A DNA stretch of 26,735 nt, from NCBI GenBank assembly GCA_900766975.1, contig CAAFXO010000020.1, positions 1-26,735 on the forward strand, in the 5' to 3' direction. Shown here piece after piece: positions 22,034 through 26,735 of this stretch. The DNA is from Bacteroidales bacterium. GTDB taxonomy: Bacteria > Bacteroidota > Bacteroidia > Bacteroidales > Muribaculaceae. The notes under the pieces were generated by a model, which saw nothing but the letters and a program-made list of their open reading frames with translations, was not told where the DNA came from and ran no database searches. Made by a program: the position numbers and the translations under genes. Within the stretch, counting starts at the first letter, position 1. Each line of letters begins with the position of its first letter.

Positions 22034-22756
22034 ATGAAAGTTCAAACCGCGCTTTATCTGATCCCGGTCGAAATCAGCGAGCAGTCTGTCGAAAATGCAA
22101 TTCCGGCAGGCAATATGCAGATAGTCAATGAATTGCGAGTTTTCATCGTGGAGAACCTCCGCACGGCTCGTCGTGCCCTGCGGCGTTGGAATCGATCGTT
22201 CCCCATCGATGAGTGCACGTTCTATGAACTTAACGATCACACTCCGGCACAGGAGATACCCTCTTATCTCGATGCGTTGAGACGAGGCGAGTCTGTCGGG
22301 GTGATGAGTGAGGCCGGGTGTCCGGCAGTCGCCGACCCGGGTGCCGATGTGGTGGCTATCGCTCAGAGTGAGGGGCTGAAGGTGGTGCCTCTGGTCGGTC
22401 CTTCGAGCATCATCCTCTCGCTGATGGCTTCCGGCTTTAATGGTCAGGGGTTCGCTTTCAATGGCTACCTGCCGGTCCGTGAAGAGGAGAGAACACGTGC
22501 GCTGAAGGATCTTGAGGAGAGATGCCGACGACTCGGTCAGACCCAGATCTTTATCGAGACGCCCTATCGCAATAATCGCCTCATTGCCTCGCTCGCCGCT
22601 ACTCTCCGTCCCGACACCCTGGTCTGCGTGGCGTGTGATATCTCCGACCCCGACAAGGAGTCGATTGTCACTCTCCCCGCCGCGAAGTGGAAACATAATA
22701 AAACCGATTACGACAAACGTCCCGCCATATTCCTGATGCATCGTCAGCAGAAATGA
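22034..22756 (+). CDS. RsmI-like SAM-dependent (tetrapyrrole methylase family) methyltransferase
   Basis: The 240-residue protein has the tetrapyrrole-methylase fold used by RsmI, which 2'-O-methylates C1402 of 16S rRNA. LYLIPV starts the first strand (residues 8-13). GESVGVMSEAGCPAVADPGA matches the RsmI G-x-SEAG-P-x-DPG signature. VVPLVGPSSIILSLMASGFNGQGFAFNGYLPV and IFIETPYRNNRL follow in order. It is shorter than E. coli RsmI (about 286), and the N-terminal loop diverges (VEISEQSVENAI), as in a Bacteroidota-specific subgroup. The substrate is therefore likely but not certain. The ATG at 22034 keeps LYLIPV, so a downstream start is unlikely. Confidence 0.82.
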   Translation: MKVQTALYLIPVEISEQSVENAIPAGNMQIVNELRVFIVENLRTARRALRRWNRSFPIDECTFYELNDHTPAQEIPSYLDALRRGESVGVMSEAGCPAVADPGADVVAIAQSEGLKVVPLVGPSSIILSLMASGFNGQGFAFNGYLPVREEERTRALKDLEERCRRLGQTQIFIETPYRNNRLIASLAATLRPDTLVCVACDISDPDKESIVTLPAAKWKHNKTDYDKRPAIFLMHRQQK

Positions 22757-22775
22757 TGTCGATACTATATAGGAA

Positions 22776-22793
22776 TTAAAGGACATGCTCTAA
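22776..22793 (+). repeat. Dispersed motif, degenerate copy 6
   Basis: TTAAAGGACATGCTCTAA keeps the flanks and the GG-A-GCTCTAA frame of the motif with three changes in the core. It lies 20 bp after the RsmI-like stop and 22 bp before the next start. Confidence 0.55.
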
Positions 22794-22814
22794 TGCCCTC
22801 GAACTCTGAATCAG

Positions 22815-23732
22815 ATGGATAGATCTGCCAAAAATATTATCTCGGATATCGAGCTCACCGATGATGAGCGTCGCCTCTCGGATATTGATGTCGCCCCCCG
22901 TTTGCATTATATCTCGTTTGCTTCCGGCTCGAGTGGCAATAGTTGCTATGTCGGCAATAAGGATGGCGGGGTAGTGATCGATGCCGGTATTCGTGCCGAT
23001 CATATCCGCGATATTTTGCAACAGAACGGGGTGCCTATGAGCAGGGTGAAGGGCTTGATACTCACTCACGATCATAGCGACCATGTGAGATATTCCTACA
23101 ACTTGCTGCGGGAGAACCGTCACTTGTCGCTCTATTGCACACCTCGTGTGCTCAATGGCTTGTTGCGTCGTCACAGCATCTCGAAGCGCATCAAGGAGTA
23201 TCATACCCCTATCTTCAAGGAGATCCCCTTCAAGGTGGCGGGGATGGAGATCACCGCCTTCGATGTGCCTCACGATGGCTCGGACAATATGGGCTTCTCG
23301 ATCAGATATGACCATCATCATTTCGTGCTTGCCACCGACCTGGGGAGTGTCACCGAGCGTGCCCGATACTATATGACGCAAGCCAATTACTTGGTGATCG
23401 AGGCTAATTATGATGCCGATATGTTGCGCCGGGGCAGCTATCCGGAGTATCTGAAGGCTCGCATCGTCGCAGGCAACGGCCATTTGGACAATGTGGAAAC
23501 GGCGCGGTTCCTGAGCGAAATTATCAATCCGGAGTTGAAATATATCTTTCTATGCCACCTCAGCAAGGATAACAACAATCCCTCGATTGCACTGAAGGTG
23601 GTGAGGGAGGCGCTGCAATCACAAGGCGTCACTGTCGGCAATGCCGAGAACACTCTCGCCGACCGCCGTGCCGATGTCCAGCTAATGGCGCTCCCCCGCT
23701 TCAACGCCACCCCCCTCTTCTATTTCCTGTAA
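22815..23732 (+). CDS. YycJ/WalJ-like metallo-beta-lactamase-fold hydrolase
   Basis: The 305-residue protein begins with a 30-residue polar extension and then HYISFASGSSGNSCYVG, the usual start of the YycJ-like MBL family. The metal motif THDHSDH gives ligands His 85, His 87, Asp 89 and His 90. Further conserved elements are DVPHDGSDNMGF, LATDLG and GNGHLDN, with CHLSKDNN near the C-terminus. Relatives are cytoplasmic nucleases or phosphodiesterases linked to DNA repair and cell-wall homeostasis; the substrate here is unknown. The gene follows the RsmI-like gene by 58 bp with a motif copy between them. Its C-terminus ends in FYFL. Confidence 0.88.
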   Translation: MDRSAKNIISDIELTDDERRLSDIDVAPRLHYISFASGSSGNSCYVGNKDGGVVIDAGIRADHIRDILQQNGVPMSRVKGLILTHDHSDHVRYSYNLLRENRHLSLYCTPRVLNGLLRRHSISKRIKEYHTPIFKEIPFKVAGMEITAFDVPHDGSDNMGFSIRYDHHHFVLATDLGSVTERARYYMTQANYLVIEANYDADMLRRGSYPEYLKARIVAGNGHLDNVETARFLSEIINPELKYIFLCHLSKDNNNPSIALKVVREALQSQGVTVGNAENTLADRRADVQLMALPRFNATPLFYFL

Positions 23733-23782
23733 GAGCCCTAAAAGATTTTTCGCTTTTTTTACTCTTTTTCAAAATATTTGCA

Positions 23783-23790
23783 TACCTTTG
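23783..23790 (+). promoter_or_regulatory. -7 box of the lipoprotein gene
   Basis: TACCTTTG matches the TAnnTTTG consensus and precedes the GTG at 23814 by 23 bp. No clear -33 TTG is present. Confidence 0.45.
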
Positions 23791-23813
23791 CATCATATTT
23801 TGTTATTAAAGTT

Positions 23814-24404
23814 GTGAATACAATCTTTTATAATGGTAAGTCGCTGAGTCTTAGCCTGATGGTGGCTCTTGCACTTTGCTCCTCTTGCAGCGGCGGCAAG
23901 TCTGATACGCAAACCGTTGTCGCTACGGAGGATTCTGTCGATGTCGATTATTTTCATGCCGACAATGATATCGCCATGACCGTATGTAGCATCGCTGACG
24001 CCCTAAGAGTCGGCGAACCACTCGACACTACCGATTATAACTTCATGGGGGTGCTGACTGATGGCACCGGTCGCCCTCTCTACACCAACCTCAAGGGTGA
24101 GCCGGGAGTATGGGATGTCGACGTGCTGTCGCGCACAAGTGTCGTGATCCGAAACACTGAGGTGGGCGACCTCCTCCCCGATGACTTGGAGAGCTATATC
24201 ACCGCCACCATGCAGCTCTCGGCAGAAAACCTCATCGACTCGCTCGAATATCATGGTGCCGAAGGGGCTGAAACCAGCGTCTACGCATTCGACGGAGGCT
24301 TCCTCCGCATCGATGTCCGCAACACCTCCGCCGCCAACGGCATCGAGGGCTCTCTCGTAAGCATCACCGCCTCCCGAGACTTGGTCCGCCCCCACCGCTT
24401 CTAA
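23814..24404 (+). CDS. Putative lipoprotein of unknown function
   Basis: Starting from GTG 23814 the product has 196 residues: a basic N-terminus, the hydrophobic stretch LSLSLMVALAL and CSSC-SGGKSD. This looks like a lipoprotein signal with Cys about residue 23 as the lipidated residue. The mature part is acidic with several short strands, ends near SITASRDLVRPHRF and has no domain I recognise. An earlier in-frame TTG at 23778 overlaps the -7 box, so the GTG is preferred. The stop codon is part of a palindromic motif copy, and the gene faces sufE. Confidence 0.6.
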   Translation: MNTIFYNGKSLSLSLMVALALCSSCSGGKSDTQTVVATEDSVDVDYFHADNDIAMTVCSIADALRVGEPLDTTDYNFMGVLTDGTGRPLYTNLKGEPGVWDVDVLSRTSVVIRNTEVGDLLPDDLESYITATMQLSAENLIDSLEYHGAEGAETSVYAFDGGFLRIDVRNTSAANGIEGSLVSITASRDLVRPHRF

Positions 24405-24420
24405 GAGCGCGCTCTATTAG
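24402..24420. repeat. Dispersed motif, palindromic copy 7
   Basis: TAAGAGCGCGCTCTATTAG contains the perfect 12-bp palindrome AGAGCGCGCTCT (24404-24415). The lipoprotein TAA is its first three bases, and the sufE stop is 4 bp beyond its end. Confidence 0.7.
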
Positions 24421-24423
24421 CAC

Positions 24424-24858
24424 TTAGCCCTTCTGCTGCAAGGCGCGATAGGCTATGGCGTAGTCTTTGATCTGATGGACCATCGCCACCAACCCGTTAG
24501 ACCGAGTGGGGGAGAGGTGCTCATGAAGCCCTATCTTGTCGATAAAGGTCAGATCCGCTTCCAAGATTTCGTCGGGTGTGCGGTGATCATACACTCGCAT
24601 CAAGAGCGCTACGATACCCTTCACGATCAGAGCATCCGAGTCGGCGCGAAAGTCGATCGCTCCATCCGACGCCTGCTCGGCGTGAATCCATACTCGACTC
24701 TGACACCCCTCGATCAGATTTTCCGGCGTCTTCAGCGATTCCGGATATTCCGCCAGCTGATTCCCCAACTCGATGATATAGGCATAGCGATCCATCCAGT
24801 CGGGAAAGTCCTCAAATTCTTCGATTATCTCTTGTTGTACTTCTCTTATTGTAGACAT
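24424..24858 (-). CDS. sufE: SufE-family Fe-S assembly sulfur acceptor
   Basis: SufE takes persulfide sulfur from the cysteine desulfurase SufS and passes it to the SufBCD scaffold. The 144 residues match the family length. LIEGCQSRVW carries the acceptor Cys 52. The start (VQQEIIEEFEDFPDWMDRYAYIIELG, region) and the end (LSPTRSNGLVAMVHQIKDYA, about 116-135) are typical. It stands alone, with no suf genes beside it, and has its own promoter near a 23-bp direct repeat. Confidence 0.95.
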   Translation of the reverse strand: MSTIREVQQEIIEEFEDFPDWMDRYAYIIELGNQLAEYPESLKTPENLIEGCQSRVWIHAEQASDGAIDFRADSDALIVKGIVALLMRVYDHRTPDEILEADLTFIDKIGLHEHLSPTRSNGLVAMVHQIKDYAIAYRALQQKG

Positions 24859-24884
24859 CTTGGTCGTTTTTATTTTTCAAACTT

Positions 24885-24892
24885 CAAAGTTA
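24885..24892 (-). promoter_or_regulatory. -7 box of sufE
   Basis: The minus strand reads TAACTTTG, 26 bp before the sufE ATG. The expected -33 region lies in the direct repeat block 24908-24953 and has no clean TTG. Confidence 0.5.
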
Positions 24893-24907
24893 ACGAAAAT
24901 TCTTTAA

Positions 24908-24953
24908 TATCCCTAAACTCCCGGCGATAATATCTCTTAACTCCCGGCGATCT
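24908..24953. repeat. Two 23-bp direct repeats upstream of sufE
   Basis: AACTCCCGGCGAT occurs at 24916-24928 and 24939-24951. The similarity extends to 23-bp units (24908-24930 and 24931-24953) starting TATCCCT and TATCTCT. The block overlaps the -33 position of the sufE promoter, so it may bind a regulator. Confidence 0.6.
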
Positions 24954-24989
24954 TCTTGCCACTTTTCTCTCTTATTGTGCCTACTATAT

Positions 24990-25010
24990 ATTTAAGGAAC
25001 GCGCTCTAAT
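24990..25010 (+). repeat. Dispersed motif, copy 8 (identical to copy 1)
   Basis: TTTAAGGAACGCGCTCTAA at 24991-25009 is identical to 187-205, with one more matching base on each side. It lies in the divergent sufE-greA region, 21 bp upstream of the greA promoter. Confidence 0.8.
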
Positions 25011-25031
25011 TTTCAACTTTTTGATGAAATA

Positions 25032-25063
25032 TTTGGAGATTAACTTTTTTAGGGTTAACTTTG
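25032..25063 (+). promoter_or_regulatory. Promoter of greA
   Basis: TTTG (25032-25035), a 20-nt spacer and TAACTTTG (25056-25063) form one of the best consensus promoters in the window. The predicted leader to the greA ATG is about 155 nt. Confidence 0.7.
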
Positions 25064-25081
25064 CATCGCAAAAGAAAGTTT

Positions 25082-25114
25082 AATAGACCCTTCGCTGGGG
25101 TCTGTTATTTTTTT
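25082..25114 (+). terminator. Terminator/attenuator in the greA leader
   Basis: AATAGACCC (25082-25090) pairs with GGGTCTGTT (25098-25106) over 9 bp with one G-U pair, followed by ATTTTTTT. It lies some 15 nt after the likely transcription start and 112 bp before greA. It would end a short RNA or attenuate greA. Confidence 0.65.
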
Positions 25115-25169
25115 ACGCATTATTTCAACACATTATATACTCTTTTTTCTCTCGCTTTTGCATCTGTCG

Positions 25170-25205
25170 GAGACATTCTGTCTCACTCGATGTCTGCATC
25201 GCGAG
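25170..25205 (+). promoter_or_regulatory. Two leader hairpins before greA
   Basis: GAGACA/TGTCTC (25170-25184, 3-nt loop) is followed by CTCGATG/CATCGCGAG (25186-25205, 4-nt loop, one bulge). Neither has a T-run. They may take part in leader regulation, or only stabilise the 5' end. Confidence 0.35.
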
Positions 25206-25226
25206 TCTTAAATTACGTATTAAGAT

Positions 25227-25691
25227 ATGGCTACTTACATGACCCAAGAGGGTTTCAACAAGAAGATGGAAGAGCTCAGAGCTCTCGAGGCTCAGCGTCC
25301 TGTCATCAAGCAGGCCATCGCTGAGGCTCGCGACAAGGGCGACCTCTCCGAAAATGCCGAGTATGACGCCGCCAAGGAGGCGCAAGGTATGCTCGAAATG
25401 AAGATCGCCAAGCTCAAAGAGCTCGTGGCTTCCGCTCGCATCATCGATGATAGTAAACTCAACACCGACCAGGTCCAACTCCTCAACAAGGTGACTATCA
25501 AAAATGTAAAGACCGGTATGCAGATGACTTATACCATCGTGACCGAAAGCGAAGCTAATTTCAAAGAGAATAAGATCGCTTCGACCACTCCTATCGCCAA
25601 GGCGCTGATGGGACATGCGGTCGGAGATGTGGTGAAGGTGCAAGTACCCGCCGGCATCATCGATTTCGAAATCATGAAGATCGAAATCTGA
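25227..25691 (+). CDS. greA: Transcription elongation factor GreA
   Basis: GreA enters the RNA polymerase secondary channel and stimulates cleavage of backtracked RNA. The 154-residue protein has the N-terminal coiled coil, with the acidic tip in GDLSENAEYDAAKE (38-51; Asp 39 and Glu 45 near the tip), and the C-terminal FKBP-like domain with TPIAKALMGHAVGDVVKVQVPAG (about 122-144). The length is typical. The leader contains a terminator and further hairpins, so expression may be controlled by attenuation, which is notable for a gene acting on transcription itself. Confidence 0.96.
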   Translation: MATYMTQEGFNKKMEELRALEAQRPVIKQAIAEARDKGDLSENAEYDAAKEAQGMLEMKIAKLKELVASARIIDDSKLNTDQVQLLNKVTIKNVKTGMQMTYTIVTESEANFKENKIASTTPIAKALMGHAVGDVVKVQVPAGIIDFEIMKIEI

Positions 25692-25772
25692 TCGCCTCGG
25701 GTCGCTTATACTTGTGATCCTCACTGCAATCCCCACTTTTTTACCTAAATCATCCTTTTTAACTATCTGCTA

Positions 25773-25789
25773 TGCATGACCGTCATGCA
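25773..25789. promoter_or_regulatory. 17-bp perfect dyad upstream of the HIT gene
   Basis: TGCATGAC and GTCATGCA flank a single C, giving a perfect 8+1+8 palindrome 25 bp before the ATG at 25815. This is the size and symmetry of a dimeric regulator operator, though it could also fold as a short RNA hairpin. Confidence 0.5.
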
Positions 25790-25814
25790 CTTGCGCTAAA
25801 TCCTTTTAATCGTT

Positions 25815-26216
25815 ATGACCATATTCTCAAGAATCATTGCAGGTGAGATTCCTTGTTATAAGATTGCCGAGAATGAGAAGTTCTTCTCTTTCTTGGATAT
25901 CAACCCCGTGAATTGGGGACATACACTCGTAGTGCCCAAACGGGAAACAGACTATATTTTCGACATCACCGATCAGGAGCTTGGCGAGATGATCATCTTC
26001 GCCAAGAAGGTGGCCAAGGCTCTCAAGAGCGTATTGCCCTGCCGCAAGGTGGGTGTGACTGTGCTCGGCCTCGAAGTGCCCCACGCACATATCCATCTCG
26101 TGCCCCTGCAGCAGGAGGGTGACATGGACTTCAAGAAGAAGATCTCCGATCCCGATCCCGCCCGTATGGCTGAAATCGCCGCCAAAGTCGCTGAAGCCTT
26201 CCAAGCCCAAGCCTAA
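25815..26216 (+). CDS. HIT-family (HINT-like) nucleotide hydrolase
   Basis: The 133-residue protein belongs to the histidine-triad superfamily, which hydrolyses phosphoramidate or other nucleotide conjugates such as adenosine 5'-phosphoramidate. The triad reads HAHIHLVPL, with His 90, 92 and 94. The N-terminus TIFSRIIAGEIPCYKIAENEKFFSFLDINPVNWGHTLVVPK is typical of HINT branch proteins (region cited, residues 2-42). It follows greA by 123 bp, a neighbour order I recall as common in Bacteroidales. A 17-bp dyad lies just upstream and a hairpin terminator just downstream. Confidence 0.93.
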   Translation: MTIFSRIIAGEIPCYKIAENEKFFSFLDINPVNWGHTLVVPKRETDYIFDITDQELGEMIIFAKKVAKALKSVLPCRKVGVTVLGLEVPHAHIHLVPLQQEGDMDFKKKISDPDPARMAEIAAKVAEAFQAQA

Positions 26217-26276
26217 CAGCCCAAGCCATCGAGGTCTTCCCGGCTAATGCCGAAAAGTCATCCATCAAACCATCAA

Positions 26277-26306
26277 GGAGGAGGTATCCACCCGGATACC
26301 CCCTCC
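26277..26306 (+). terminator. Hairpin terminator after the HIT gene
   Basis: GGAGG-A-GGTATCC (26277-26289) pairs with GGATACC-C-CCTCC (26294-26306): 12 pairs and one A-C mismatch around a 4-nt loop. TATCATTTTATAT follows, a weak T-run. Confidence 0.65.
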
Positions 26307-26332
26307 TATCATTTTATATGATTTGATCACAT

Positions 26333-26344
26333 AGAGCGCTCTAA
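26333..26344. repeat. Dispersed motif, short palindromic copy 9
   Basis: AGAGCGCTCTAA contains the 10-bp palindrome AGAGCGCTCT (26333-26342). It lies between the HIT terminator and the hsdM promoter. Confidence 0.5.
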
Positions 26345-26347
26345 ATA

Positions 26348-26378
26348 ATAAAGGTGCGCTCAATTCTTGCACACCTTT
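26348..26378 (+). repeat. Dispersed motif, degenerate copy 10 within a stem-loop
   Basis: AATAAAGGTGCGCTCAA resembles the motif with several changes. AAAGGTG (26350-26356) also pairs with CACCTTT (26372-26378), making a 7-bp stem with a 15-nt loop. The region 26379-26470 is AT-rich with no other gene visible. Confidence 0.4.
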
Positions 26379-26478
26379 GATATTATCTTTACGGCGGAAA
26401 AACTGCAAATCCACGGAATATACATTATATATGCCCTTAAATATATAGTTTCCGGCATATTAGTTAAAAAATATTTCG

Positions 26479-26486
26479 TAACTTTG
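26479..26486 (+). promoter_or_regulatory. -7 box of the hsdM gene
   Basis: TAACTTTG matches the consensus and lies 74 bp before the ATG at 26561. The -33 region shows no clear TTG. Confidence 0.45.
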
Positions 26487-26560
26487 CAGTTAATACATAT
26501 AATCCACTGAACTAAACGCCTTAATCGGCTTATTAACATATCAAACTTTCGTACTTGAAT

Positions 26561-26735
26561 ATGGAGCAAGCGCAATATAGCAAATTATTTTCGTTCCTTT
26601 GGAACATTGCCAATGATGTACTCGTTCATGCCTTTGAGAAAGGCAAGTATAAGGATATTATTATGCCGATGTTGGTGCTTCGTCGCATTGACGTGCTTCT
26701 TGAACCAACAAAAGACAAAGTGCTTGAACGCAAAG
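26561..26735 (+). CDS. hsdM: Type I restriction-modification methyltransferase subunit HsdM (5' part)
   Basis: Only the first 58 codons are inside the window. The sequence YSKLFSFLWNIANDVL, then KYKDIIMPMLVLRRIDVLLEPTKDKVLE (about residues 6-21 and 30-57), matches the HsdM N-terminal helical domain of type I systems. This subunit carries the SAM-dependent N6-adenine methyltransferase and works with the specificity subunit HsdS and the translocase/nuclease HsdR, expected downstream. The catalytic NPPF and SAM motifs are beyond the window edge, so intactness cannot be judged. Confidence 0.85.
   Translation, partial: MEQAQYSKLFSFLWNIANDVLVHAFEKGKYKDIIMPMLVLRRIDVLLEPTKDKVLERK

Noticed and set aside
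22022..23483. Two long minus-strand frames (22022-22786 and 22776-23483) opposite the RsmI-like and MBL genes
   Set aside because: Both are antisense to genes with clear motifs and have no family features or promoters of their own.
1..26735. CRISPR arrays, tRNA or rRNA genes, transposases, integrases
   Set aside because: I looked for regularly spaced repeats, tRNA-like cloverleaf ends and transposase-like proteins and found none. The only repeats are the short ones listed.

Overview
The window looks like a piece of a Bacteroidales chromosome, probably Muribaculaceae-like. This is inferred from gene content and promoter style, not from a marker gene. Supporting points are Bacteroidota-restricted families (DUF4292, DUF2851, DUF3467, an enlarged IspG), promoters of the TTG-N20-TAnnTTTG type, and almost no Shine-Dalgarno sites. 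Most genes are housekeeping. The last gene enters a type I restriction-modification locus.

Layout. 1-1082: a long imperfect hairpin, a possible 36-residue ORF and a GT2 glycosyltransferase (minus). 1144-6440 (plus): a 2[4Fe-4S] ferredoxin with its own promoter and terminator, then dut, a secreted TPR protein, a DUF4292 protein and an EnvC-like murein hydrolase activator. 6478-8895: a GNAT/FemAB-like protein (plus) converging on a polysaccharide flippase (minus). 8929-10751: recO (minus) between two convergent, related putative small RNAs, each with a -7 box and a terminator. 10785-17232 (plus): DUF2851, an RluA-type pseudouridine synthase, a PAP2-like membrane protein, a cytoplasmic TPR protein and ispG, ending at a bidirectional terminator. 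17345-21998 (minus): cysS, DUF3467, an ABC ATPase (LolD-like), a tRNA t6A dehydratase (TcdA-like) and an RsmF-like rRNA methyltransferase. 22034-24404 (plus): an RsmI-like methyltransferase, a YycJ-like metallo-beta-lactamase and a lipoprotein, facing sufE (minus, to 24858). 25032-26216 (plus): greA behind a structured leader with a terminator, then a HIT protein. 26561-end: the N-terminus of HsdM.

Working relationships. Envelope work dominates the left half (GT2, flippase, EnvC, DUF4292, FemAB-like). RNA modification and translation dominate the right (RluA-like, TcdA, RsmF-like, RsmI-like, CysS). Fe-S supply appears as ferredoxin, SufE and IspG.

The most unusual signal is a short near-palindromic motif, best form TTTAAGGAACGCGCTCTAA, with about ten exact or degenerate copies. 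All are intergenic or overlap a stop codon. Stop codons of six confident genes and one small ORF lie inside copies, and one copy carries the stops of two convergent genes. Nearly all non-palindromic copies have the same orientation whatever the neighbouring gene direction. I do not recognise it as a described element. Secondary signals are the related sRNA pair around recO, the greA leader terminator, two tandem-repeat blocks next to lolD and sufE, and a 17-bp dyad before the HIT gene.
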